From positions 697,055,656 through 697,119,655 of the forward strand of contig NC_081412.1 of assembly GCF_030272615.1 (NCBI RefSeq): a stretch of 64,000 nt of DNA. The letters are read 5' to 3'. The number at the start of each line of letters is the position of its first letter. Within the stretch, counting starts at the first letter, position 1. Source of the stretch: Cryptomeria japonica. Lineage: Eukaryota > Streptophyta > Pinopsida > Cupressales > Cupressaceae. The position numbers were made by a program, and so were the translations under genes. This document shows positions 36,324 through 45,539 of this stretch, one piece after another. The notes beneath the pieces were generated by a model that saw nothing but the letters and a program-made list of their open reading frames with translations, ran no database searches and was not told where the DNA came from.

Positions 36324-36681
36324 TGTTAGAGTAAAAGGTATTAGTTTACTTAATTAATTAAGTCATATTGATTTAATAATTAAGTCACCTTTTCTATATT
36401 TCACTTAAACTAAATATAGGAAGCTAAACTTAGGAATATTAATAATTAATTCATTATTAATTATTAATTGCTTTTTAAGGTTTATATTATTAGGTTTTGA
36501 TCTCCTTTTATAAGGATTGATCCCTTTGTAATCCTTACCAATCTGATGATTATTATTGCATTCTTTTGCTCTAGGTTTTTAAAGCAATCTTTGTGTTTTG
36601 TGAATCGTCAATTGTTGTGACGGGTTATTTGCATACAAGTGTTCACTGGGTTCTGTGAGGTTGTATTTCTCAACTTTATCA
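36324..36681 (+). mobile_element. 3' LTR of the non-autonomous element
   Basis: 358 bp. It is nearly identical to the 5' LTR over the first ~220 bp, then diverges until the shared TTTATCA end. Confidence 0.82.
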
Positions 36682-36689
36682 GTATCCCA

Positions 36690-37055
36690 TATGGTGTCAA
36701 GGTCTTGCATTTAGCAAGATCTATTATTTGATGAGTTCATTTAGAACCATTCAACTTCACTAGTAGACCAAGGGCCTATTGAACAATTTGTTTATTTTTT
36801 AAAATAAAAATACCTAGTTTAGGTTCAAGAACCAAAACAGAAAGAGGACATAACCCAACATCAAATAGAGCATGTAGTCCTTACCAAAAATGAAGCTAAA
36901 CAAAAACTTGCAAAATTGATGACCAAGCATCAACCTAGAAAGAACATAGAAAAAAAAGACTACACCTAACCCTATCTAAGCATATAATAAGAAGAAATAG
37001 AAAACAATAAAGCCATCCCTGATACAAGACCTAGACAAGAAGACATCAATGAAGT
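36690..37055. other. no gene; probable LINE 3' flank
   Basis: This lies between the non-autonomous LTR element and the LINE relic (minus strand), so it may include the LINE 3' untranslated end. No tail or target-site duplication was identified. Confidence 0.35.
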
Positions 37056-37060
37056 GGTTG

Positions 37061-37810
37061 TCACAACAATACAAAGAGCACTACCACAATAAAGCTAAGA
37101 CTACCCATACCAAAATTTGAACCTCGAGATATAGAGATAGAGGCTAGTCCAATTAAAGATACTAATGGGCAGGCGTGTAATCTGGCAGGTGCATCTTTGT
37201 CCCTTCCTGAACCAAGTGCATGACTAGTTGTGTATAGTCTTCCAACCATCTAAAAATATTGAAGTCCACTGCCATCAAACAAATTAACACCTTGATTGGC
37301 AACCTGATTGGTGACCTGATTGCTAGCCCTACAAATATGGGAGAACTTGACCTCTCTAAACTCTTTAGCCAACTTCATAATCTGTCCATAATGGACACCA
37401 ACATCCAATTCCTAATAGAGCCACCTTGCACAACATCAATAATCAATTTTATTTCCCCTCTATCCATGATCTATGGCATCCAATGTCTTTAGCAATCTTC
37501 ATACCCATCCATAGCACCATAGCCTCAACCATGTTGCTAGTATTTGTATCGATTCCAAAAAATACCCCTTTGAGTTGGCCCTACTAATTTCTAAAAATAC
37601 CACCACCTCTTGTCCTCTCTAGTTTCTATGTAGATACACCATCAAAATTGAGCTTAGTCTAGTGTATATTTAGACATCCCCATATGTAGGGAGATTCAAC
37701 ACCTCAATTCAACCAATCCTTGCCAATCCACCAAAATTGGGCTAGGCATTATCCCAATCCAATTCCTCTTTATTCACTTCGCATTCCTCTTTTATAAGAG
37801 AAATCCCTAA
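37061..37810 (-). pseudogene. LINE relic: C-terminal RNase H region
   Basis: Minus-strand translation, allowing for shifts, shows the RNase H fold signature seen at the end of plant LINE polyproteins: LNFDG (about 37655), GGGIFRN, EAMVLWMGMKIA, and the C-terminal SHICRASNQVTNQVAN. Several stops and frameshifts are present. It continues the zinc-binding segment at 38683-39077 and is separated from it by an LTR-like insertion at 37811-38677. Plant-type RNase H of this kind removes RNA from the RNA/DNA hybrid. Confidence 0.75.
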
Positions 37811-38677
37811 TGTTGAGAACTATGGTGTCTCAACTTAAGTATTTCCTAGTAGTGATTTATTTAAGCTTATGTTGTATTTTTCTTGCACATCCTATTGTTT
37901 CTTTTAGTCTGATTGGCACAATTTTTTTTCTCATGTTGGGAGTTGACAAGGATGTTTTTCTACTCACATGAAGAGGTAGGCATCCCACTTTGTGATAGAG
38001 ATTATGTGACATTTGTTAGCATCTTGAGTACTATGTAAGAGCTTATGACGACTTATGATGAATGACAGATTCCTATAACAATTTATGACTTGTAAGAAAC
38101 AAATTCTATGATAGGATGGACAAGTGTTAACATGCATCTTTGCATGGAGAAGGAAGGTGCCCAAGTTGGGTAATGACATGTTGTAAGAGAATCAACTATT
38201 AATAGTTGGTTATAACAGATTCTCTTCTAGTTGTAAGTGTTGACAATTATGACAATTTATATGATAGTGGTAAGGTGTGTAATAGAATATATTGTACTAT
38301 TTGTGAAAAAAGTGGGCACCCAAGTTTGGAGGTATCTAATAGGGGCTAGAGAATCTTGTACAAGTTTTGTTTGCATGTGTGGAGGTGTTCAAATAATGTA
38401 CCACATAAATTTAGATGCTCGTCACTTTTGGCTTGGTCTAGAAGCTTCCTCTATTATTTTTTCTCTATATAATGGATGTCTTGGAGACTATTTAGTATGT
38501 GAAGTTTTATGTTACTGGAATTGATTCTAAATCTTGCATTGATTGTTGAAAGCTCTTGTTGAAGAAGCAACATGTTGACATTACATTGTAATGATTGTTT
38601 CAGATAATACAATGGTACCATGCTTTTGGAGTGTGGGTTTTTTCACCTGAAAGGGTTTTCTCCACGCATATCATGTG
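37811..38677 (+). mobile_element. LTR-like insertion in the LINE
   Basis: The block begins TGTTGAGAAC, has TATATAAT at 38466-38473 and ends in a stretch (AAGGGTTTTCTCCACGC) typical of the transcribed 3' part of copia LTRs. CCTAATGT occurs at both junctions (37806-37813 and 38678-38685). Removing the block restores an open LINE frame on the minus strand (NDTT then LGISLIKEE). The right end lacks the canonical CA, so the exact borders are uncertain. Confidence 0.55.
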
Positions 38678-38682
38678 CCTAA

Positions 38683-39077
38683 TGTGGTATCATTTACACA
38701 TATCTTTTTGTATGTGTTTCTTTTACTATAGCAATTAAGATTTGTATGAAAAATGTACTATCTCCCCCACTAGATTAGTGTTTGGAAGCGATTTGCACAA
38801 CATTGCTTCCTATCACCTAGAGTTAATGATGTCCCCTAGTCTTCAACCTCTCTAAACTTATCTTGAAAGATCCTTTTATTGTGTTCCAACCATATCCTCC
38901 ACACAATAATGGACGAAGTTGTGTTCCAAATAAACCAAATCCTCAAACTCTTAATGTTCAAAAACCAACTTTCAAGAAGCTTATTAATATTCTGAGGCTC
39001 AACCCACTTCACTCGCCATGTCTTTAAGAACATATTCTAAATCTCTAAAGAATAACCACAATGTACGAAAAGATGAT
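38683..39077 (-). pseudogene. LINE relic: zinc-binding region C-terminal to reverse transcriptase
   Basis: The frame reads HLFVHCGYSLEI, then TWRVKWVEPQNINKLLESW, then IVWRIWLEHNKRIFQDK. This is the conserved cysteine/histidine and tryptophan-rich segment that follows the reverse transcriptase in plant LINEs (usual form DHLF-H-C ... W-WLERN-RIF). One stop (after LEI) interrupts it. The frame is cut at HLFVHC by the copia-type LTR at 39078. The missing upstream Asp codon could be completed across the inferred ATGAT target-site duplication. Confidence 0.8.
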
Positions 39078-39522
39078 TGTAAGAATTTATCAAATTTAGC
39101 CAAGATCTAGAGCACAATGAATAGCACAAAAGAGAGGCAATAGATTTGATAATAATAAATTGTATTCTAATCAAGATGCAAATACTATCAATTGGATCAT
39201 TACTTACAATTTAAGATGAGCCTTATTATAAAGGCAAGGCCATATGGTTATGTGAGCACACAATCATAACATGTGGCTCAATGAGAAACAAGGGTAGGTG
39301 AGGGCAGGTAGGAGAAATAATAAAATATTCCACAAAAGGTAGATCACCCATTGAAGGTGCAATGTAACAAAAAGATAAGACCACAAAAGGTGGAATTTCT
39401 CCTACATGCATCATCCCTATGTGCACACTTGCCTAAGTGTCTCATATCCAAACTACGATGAAATGTATTACCCTAAGTCAACTTGAGTAAAGTGTAATTA
39501 TGAGACATAATTTACACCAACA
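39078..39522 (-). mobile_element. 3' LTR of a minus-strand LTR element, copia-like
   Basis: The LTR is 445 bp on the plus strand, from TGTAAGAATTTATC to TTACACCAACA. In element sense it begins TGTTGGTGTAAATTATG right after a polypurine tract. A TATAATAAGG box lies at 39221-39230 (minus). The candidate target-site quintet is ATGAT (39073-39077). The 5' LTR partner was not found in the window, so the element is truncated or rearranged. Confidence 0.75.
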
Positions 39523-39535
39523 CCCCCCCTTAAGT
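39523..39535 (-). promoter_or_regulatory. polypurine tract, minus strand
   Basis: In element sense, ACTTAAGGGGGGG directly precedes the LTR, matching the style of the tract before the 3' LTR at 36324. Confidence 0.85.
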
Positions 39536-40150
39536 GCAACTTAGGGGAATGTAGACTTAAGTCAACAATGCAAGATGGGTCCCAACTACAAGGCCATGTT
39601 AGGTACCCATGCACAAATGCAAATGCACATAAACCAATGCAATCTCTCACAAATGGAGAAAGGGAGAAAACTACGTGGGAAAAACCTCCCCCCAAAAGAG
39701 AGATGAAAATTGTAAAGGATAATTATCAAAGAAGAAGTATGAGAAGGACAAAACCCCATTGTTAGGAAAAGGTCCCCCCCCATAAGAGAGAAAAAGAGAG
39801 ACCAACTAGCCCCCCCTCAATTTACAATCTATGCCAATGGTAGAAGCTCGAGATTGAATGAAGAAGATGCTCCATGATCGTCGAACAATGTTCCTCCCCT
39901 TAGGAAGAAACAAAACCAAAGGTGTATCCATGAAGTCTCCCCAATCATGAAGGGAAGATGTAAGAAAAAAACTCAAAATGTATGGAGTCTCTAAAACCTG
40001 CTCAAGTGTCTCCATGTCGATGCTGAAAGTTACCCCCTCCAAATCAAGTGTATCAGTCCACACTGCTAAAAAAGGCAATCCAAGATCTAGTGAGGATGAA
40101 TGTAGAACATGATCCAAAGACTCGCATGTCTCACAAAGTGAAGAAAAATA
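39536..40150 (-). mobile_element. internal 3' part of the copia-like element
   Basis: This lies upstream of the polypurine tract in element sense. Minus-strand frames (for example 40117-39806, containing LDLGLPFLAVWTDTLDLEG) give no recognisable RNase H or integrase. The segment is either non-coding or from a non-autonomous derivative. Confidence 0.5.
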
Positions 40151-40357
40151 AAAATAAATTTAAAGGAGGTGTGATGGTTACACCAATAGTAAAATATATG
40201 TCAGAGGGTACAAAGTGAAGAATGTTAGAACTAAATTTAATGGTGACAACAATTTATAGTAGGTCACAATAAAAATGAATCAATAGTTGAGATTCACCTC
40301 ATAAGTCCCCTTTTGAGATCAAATTTATTATGCTTATAGATATTATTTGCATTATGG

Positions 40358-40790
40358 GTGACCTTTACCCACTTTTTCTCATACATCTCCTCCTATTGTA
40401 GAGCCTTTCTTCCTACTTACTATGAGTTTTCCCATTCCTATTCTCCTCCAATGTTTTACCACCATTACCCACTTTTTCTCCCACATCTCCTCCCCCACAA
40501 AGGTCCTTGTTACATTATTCTTATGAGATACATTCTCATTTTCCCCCTCTTGGCATTACACCCCTGTTCCCATATGTTGTTTCATACCCTCCTCTTGTTA
40601 ATGTTGGCCCTACTTATCCACATACTATTTATTCCCCTACTAATCTTGATTGAAAATATGTGTACACTAATCTTAAGGAAATTTATGTCCAATTTGATGG
40701 TCTCATTTGTCCTCCTACTTATCCTTCCCCATTTTTATGGCTAAGTTCCTTTATTTCTCCTATGCTTCTCGAATAGCCTTTTCCTACTAA
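40358..40790 (+). pseudogene. possible gag N-terminal fragment
   Basis: Shifted frames give a proline/serine/tyrosine-rich protein (PLPTFS, SPTSPPPQ, YPHTIYSPTNL) similar in style to the linker that precedes the gag core in the element at 62.3 kb. There is no gag core motif and the similarity is low-complexity, so the call is tentative. Confidence 0.25.
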
Positions 40791-40799
40791 TATGGATCC

Positions 40800-41516
40800 T
40801 GTATGATTTGATACATAATGTAGTCATTATGTGTGAAAATTATACTCTTTGTTTGACTTGTTTATATAATGATCTTGTATTTTTCAAATTCTTTCCTACT
40901 ATATTTATTATTGATGCATAATATTATTTTTATCATTTTCGTCCTAGTTCCTTAAATTATTTTACTAATAGTCAACATTCCTTTACACTTCATTTCTAGT
41001 ATGATACAAAACCTAAAGTCAATCTTATATAGCTAGCACATTTCAAACAAGATAGTAAAATTTTTAAGAATTATACTTCTCACTTATATTATTTATTTAT
41101 TTATTCAAATGGAGTTTCATCCTTATAATTATATTCTTTGACATATATTTAAAAAATAAATACCTAATGTTCAAGAGAAAAATTCTCTTGGTTCGCCATT
41201 ATTTTAATTTTTTGTTGGTCATTGAGGTTGAATGATTGCTCACAAAATTTGATATCACAAGTAATTCTACTCCTCTCATGGATCCCGCATGTAAACCTTA
41301 TCTAGAAAAAAATACCTTTTATCTTGAAAGACAAGCATAAGAAAATAATTTTAACGTTGAATTTGAATTTCCTCCATGAGGAAGGTATGTTTATGAATAG
41401 TAAGACACGTTAAACACTTAAATTAAATTTTAACCTTTTATCTTGAAAGACAAGCATAAGAAAAACACTTTATAACACAATTCAAATTCAACTTTGAAAC
41501 TTAATCTAATCATAAG
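40800..41516. other. no recognisable gene
   Basis: AT-rich. It holds a direct repeat of CTTTTATCTTGAAAGACAAG at about 41311 and 41434 and an inverted pair GAATTTGAATT / AATTCAAATTC nearby. Confidence 0.5.
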
Positions 41517-42299
41517 TGTATACGGTGAAAATGGACAACAACAATATTGAAAGGCTAAATGAATTCAACCACAAAACCCTAGCCTAACAACAACAAAGAT
41601 CCACCATAACATATGAAGATTACCTAAGACAATGCAAATCAAATGAAATCTCAAAGATTATACCATCACATGTCCAATAGGGTTTGAATCTCCATTCTTC
41701 CTATCTCCATTGATCTTGCTTGATATATTTGCTCTCAGATTTTGTGTGCACAAGAGCTCAACAAAGAATGGAAATGTGGTTGCAAGTAGGATCACATATG
41801 AAAGATCGAATGCTAGGATGCTTGATTAGAATGTATATGTCTAGGGGGTTGATAATGAAGGAAGCATCTCCTTATATAGAAGACACCATAAGAAATGGAG
41901 GGATAAGATTGAGAGGTGTAAGAGATAAATGGTCGGCTATGATTAGAGGGTAGGTAAAAGAAATAATAAAATAATGAGAGGGTAGGTAGTGTAGGAATTA
42001 AGAGATGAATGACATGTGGCATCGGTAGAAAAGGCTAATGAATTAATTAAATAAATAAAGATTTATTTAATTAATAGAAGAAGTGGGATCAATTAAATAA
42101 ATAAGATATTTATTTAATTTAGGAAAAGGATAATTTAAATAAATAAAAATATTTATTTAAATGAGAAATAAGGCTAGAAGAGGATAAATGAATTAATTAA
42201 ATAAATAAGGATTTATTTAATTAATAGAAGAATTAGGATTAAATAATTAAATAAATAAAATATTTATTTAATTAGACTGGACAATTTTAGGTGTCTACA
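41517..42299 (-). mobile_element. 3' LTR of element D
   Basis: In element sense (minus) it starts TGTAGACACCTAAAATTGTC and ends CACCGTATACA, 783 bp. A TATATAAG box lies at 41872-41879. The 5' part of the LTR holds five AT-rich hairpins. The start resembles that of the solo LTR at 58678 (TGTAGTCACATAAATCTGTC), so the two families are related. The outer flanking quintet is ATAAG. No matching 5' LTR was found at 54-57 kb. Confidence 0.78.
42041..42273. repeat. string of five AT-rich hairpins in LTR D
   Basis: Each unit has the form AATTAAATAAATA-N-TATTTATTTAATT, at about 42041-42075, 42091-42119, 42133-42162, 42191-42225 and 42245-42273, separated by short purine-rich linkers. A comparable string is present in the solo LTR at 58720-59060. 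Confidence 0.85.
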
Positions 42300-42313
42300 T
42301 TTTGCCTCTATTT
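42300..42313 (-). promoter_or_regulatory. polypurine tract of element D
   Basis: In element sense, AAATAGAGGCAAAA abuts the LTR start, fixing the minus orientation of the element. Confidence 0.7.
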
Positions 42314-42499
42314 GAGACAATGCAGCTTGTCGCGTTGTTTCAAAGAAGATAATATGAATTGATACAAAGTTGCCCCAAGATGGGAATGATATTCCCCTTC
42401 AAGAGATTGGATGAAAATGTCTGAAAAGAGCACAAACAATCTCTCGATAAGAAAGAAAGGCTAGAATGGACTGACCGGATAGAGTGACAGAGTCACGGG

Positions 42500-42825
42500 A
42501 TAAAGAAGACTAACTCGGGAAACGAGGGCTAGGGCTAGGGTAGTCTATAAGATAGACCACGAGGGGAAAACATCTCATTGTCATCCACACATCCAAGAGA
42601 TCAGAGTGCAAAGAGAGAATAGAGCAGCAACAGTCAGCAGCGATGGCATTGGTGCATAGATTCGATCGCGTTCGTCGATTTTAGAGGCCAGCAGATGTAG
42701 GAGAGTCGGTAAGTACCGCAAAACCTCCTTGTACTTTGTCGCAATAAATATTGTCATTAATGCATGTTAGGTAGTGCATTTAATGCATTTTAGAATATGT
42801 CAAACAAGGTCAAAAAATGTTGAGG
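42500..42825 (+). promoter_or_regulatory. candidate promoter and leader of the antisense PMD gene
   Basis: CTATAAGATAG (TATAAG at 42546-42551) is followed by a leader containing AGAGAATAGAGCAGCAACAG and a possible splice donor (GTCGGTAAGT, about 42706-42715). The arrangement suggests that the PMD gene on the plus strand had its own promoter inside element D. No transcript evidence is available. Confidence 0.4.
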
Positions 42826-43100
42826 CACGTCTGTGCTGGTGCCAGACACGTTTGGGTTGGCTAGGCACATCTGTGTTTGTGCCAGGCGCGTCTATGAAGG
42901 AAAAGACGTCTATTTCAAATGCGAGCGCGTCTGTGTTGTGCCGACGCGTCTGTGCTATGTGGGCACGTCTATGCAGAGCAAGCGCGTCTATGTAGAGCAT
43001 AGACACGTCTGTGTATTTTAGGTGCATCTGTGCAGAGAAGAAGCATTTGTGCAATATGTAAGCGCATTTATGTCATGAAGGCATGTTTGTGTCTTCTAGG
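42826..43100 (+). repeat. CGTCTGTG-motif array in the PMD leader
   Basis: About a dozen degenerate units of GCACGTCTGTG or GCGCGTCTATG type occur every 15-30 bp (for example near 42830, 42871, 42890, 42930, 42945, 42963, 42983, 43003). Related arrays on the other strand lie at 51849-51990 and 53165-53436, upstream of gag. Confidence 0.8.
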
Positions 43101-43121
43101 TCAAATCAGTAGTTCTGTAAT

Positions 43122-43297
43122 GAACATACGTTGTCGATTGGATAAGCTATTGAGAGGATACACTGAAATAGGTCCTCTAGGGAAGACCAGGATAGCAAAG
43201 AGGGCTAGGATTGACAATTCTATGATAGAACATACGTTGCCAATTAGGAAACTACTCAAGAGGATACACTCAAGTAGAGGCCCTAGGATAGGATAGA
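43122..43297. repeat. 106-bp duplication
   Basis: GAACATACGTTG starts at 43122 and 43228. Both copies continue through GAGGATACACT and a CCTAGG-like word. Confidence 0.75.
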
Positions 43298-43299
43298 TC

Positions 43300-43590
43300 G
43301 AGGCACTTTGTGATGAACAGGGAGTACCAAGACATAGTACTTTGTGATGAATAGGGAGTACTAAAAAGAGCAACACTTTGTGATGAACAATGAGTGCAAA
43401 TATGAGTAGCACTTTGTGATAAACAGGGAGTGCAAAAACACATAGTACTTTATGATGAACATGGAGTACCACTAGGATAAATAGCAACACTTTGTGATGA
43501 ACAGTGAGTGTCACTAGGATAGAGCGCCATATGATAAATATAAGCACTAGGATAAAGAGAAACATTTTGTGATGAACAGGGAATGCCACT
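43300..43590 (+). repeat. degenerate minisatellite of ~35-45 bp units
   Basis: About eight units built on ACTTTGTGATGAACAGGGAG followed by TRC lie immediately before the PMD start. The minus-strand open frame with repeated VHHKVL at 43101-43601 is this array read backwards and is not a gene. Confidence 0.9.
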
Positions 43591-43634
43591 ATGACTGACA
43601 TAATTGATTTGCTTGACTACAGGAGTACCTACCT

Positions 43635-45535
43635 ATGCTGGAGTCACAGGAGAGATTCCCATCGACTCAGAGTTTACGACCGAAGCTGACATTTGAGGAT
43701 AGAGCAGCTATTGAGGTTATGGGCCTGCGACATATTATGTATGTGCCTGAGTTTCGGGTGAACATGGGGTTGCTGACTGCGCTAGCTAAGAGATGGCACT
43801 CAGAGACTTGCACTTTCCATTTGTCGATAGGTGAGATGACAGTCACCTTAGAGGATGTGTACAGGATACTGCGGATATTGATCGATGGGGAGTTGATTAC
43901 CTATGATCGAGATGGAGATAGGGATGCCCTGAGATGAGTGTTTCAGGATCCCAAACTGGAGATGAGGGTAGGACACGTGGCTTGGGATACCATGACACGG
44001 ACTGGATTAGCACTACCATCAGTACTAGTAGGAGTGATCAGGGGGTTCCTGTGTTCGGATAGGGCGACACAAGGGTTGGTTGTGGGTTGGGGGAGCACAT
44101 TGGAGACACTGGTGACACAACATACCAGATATGCCTGGGGACCGTGCGTGCTGGCACATTTGTATTATGAGCTTCATTAGTTTGTATACCATGGATCCAT
44201 AAGATTGGGCTGTGAAGTGACACTGTTGCAGGTATGGGCTTATGAGCATCTGCTAGTTACCCGACCGATTCATTTCAGAGGCAAGGGCCATGGGCACAAT
44301 TTTGTTCATTTATATGATATGATTACATCTTAGTCGCGAATCAAGAGATTGGAGTACTAGCGCTGGGTCATTGATGAGATTGACACTGTGGTATGGAGAC
44401 CATACCAAGAGTGTGAGGAGTGGGAGGATGATGCCGCGGAGCTACCATACACATTTAGGAGTAGGTATCTGATTGGGCGGATGCCCTATGTACTGGAGAG
44501 GCAGTTGGTTGATAGGGTTTGTAGGCAGTTCGACAAGATTCAATGGATGCCACAGGGTTTCAGGATGTATGCTCGGACAGTGAGGGATCAAGCACACTTC
44601 GGGTTGTTATTGTCATATGATCAGGCAATGATGCATCTGGTAGAGACGACTCCCCTTCCTTGGGATATGTGGCCAGAGATAGAGGATGTAGGGATGGATG
44701 CCAAGTATATTGCATATTGGGTTGAGCATCCATTTCCATGACTGACTGACCCAAGGGAGCAGATAGATAGAGATGGCGAGGGTGATGAGGATGATGATGG
44801 AGATGGTGGAGGTAGAGGCCGACGGAGGAGGTGAGGGGTGATAGGAGAGAGGAGAGTGGCTCTGCGGAGAGAGGATGGAGAGGAGAGACAGGATCATGTG
44901 GTGAGAGGCAGAGGTGGATTTCCTTTACAGGTGCCAGCAACACAGGGTCCCAGATAGATACAAGGACAAGGACAGGGATGAGGACAAGGGCAGGGGTAGC
45001 CACAGGAGCAGCCACAGCTACAGGGGCATGAGAAGCCACAAGTACAGGGGGAGAGGAGGAGGATGAGCTATTGGAGTTGAGGGAGATCTGCCAGGGACAA
45101 GCAGATGAGATCTAGGATCTCGAGCGGGAGAGGGATAGGCTCAGGAGACAGCTGAGGGACACGGAGCGGGAGAGGGATCAGGCTATTTAGCGCTATATAG
45201 AGGCTGAGATGACACTAAGGGTAGGGAGGCAGGCGAAAGAGGACACAAGAGCTGGTTATGCTTATGTTCTATGAGTCGAGGAGGAGATAGGTTACTGGAG
45301 AGACCTATACTATGGGGTCGTGCCACCAGAGCAGCAGGCTAGGAGCTTCTGTAGACCATCGCGGACAACGACGACCACTAGAGGGAGGGATAGGAGACAG
45401 GCATCGAGCAGTGGGGTCATGGGTCCTCCACCACCACAAGATAGAGGGGACAAGAGAGATGATCCTGGGGCAGGTCCTTCTAGGGCTCAGACTCTGTCGA
45501 GGCCAGGCGGCTCCGAGGGAGGGATTTCATCATAG
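43635..45535 (+). pseudogene. plant mobile domain (PMD / MAIN-like) protein, decayed, antisense within element D
   Basis: PMD proteins (MAIN and MAIL1 are host members) share a domain also found in DNA transposons and Ty3-type elements. One frame from 43635 to 44741 reads MGLRHIMYVPEFRVNMGLL, LSIGEMTVTLEDVYRI, VWAYEHLLVTRP, WRPYQECEEWEDDAAELPY and DRVCRQFDKIQ in family order. It holds stops at about 43935, 44178, 44331, 44358 and 44739, mostly explainable by C-to-T change. An acidic/arginine stretch follows, then in another frame a predicted coiled coil (LERERDRLRRQLRDTERERD, about 45115-45175) and a Ser/Thr/Pro-rich tail. It runs opposite to gag-pro and lies between the integrase tail and the 3' LTR, a position used by extra ORFs of Tat-lineage elements. 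Confidence 0.85.
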
Positions 45536-45539
45536 CCTT

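Larger units (their letters stand above)
33674..36681 (+). mobile_element. short non-autonomous LTR retrotransposon (complete)
   Basis: Two LTRs (33674-34002 and 36324-36681) share TGTTAGAGTAAAAG starts and TTTATCA ends. A primer-binding site matching the plant initiator-tRNA-Met type lies just inside the 5' LTR and a polypurine tract abuts the 3' LTR. The ~2.3-kb interior encodes no gag or pol. It must have depended on another element's proteins, probably copia-type from its primer site. The base quartet GTAT flanks both ends (33670-33673 and 36682-36685), a short candidate target-site duplication. The LTRs differ substantially after their first ~220 bp. Confidence 0.85.

Noticed and set aside
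40358-40744. 128-residue plus-strand frame as a membrane protein gene
   Set aside because: Pyrimidine-rich composition gives Leu/Phe/Pro runs. A shifted gag-linker reading is more plausible, though still weak.
42520-42541. GGGCTAGGGCTAGGG resembling a telomere-like repeat
   Set aside because: Only two to three copies, and not the plant TTTAGGG unit. Probably chance within the PMD promoter region.
43101-43601. 166-residue minus-strand frame with repeated VHHKVL
   Set aside because: It is the reverse reading of the minisatellite before the PMD gene.
44560-45039. 159-residue proline/leucine-rich minus-strand frame
   Set aside because: Shadow of the PMD coding strand. The family signature is on the plus strand.
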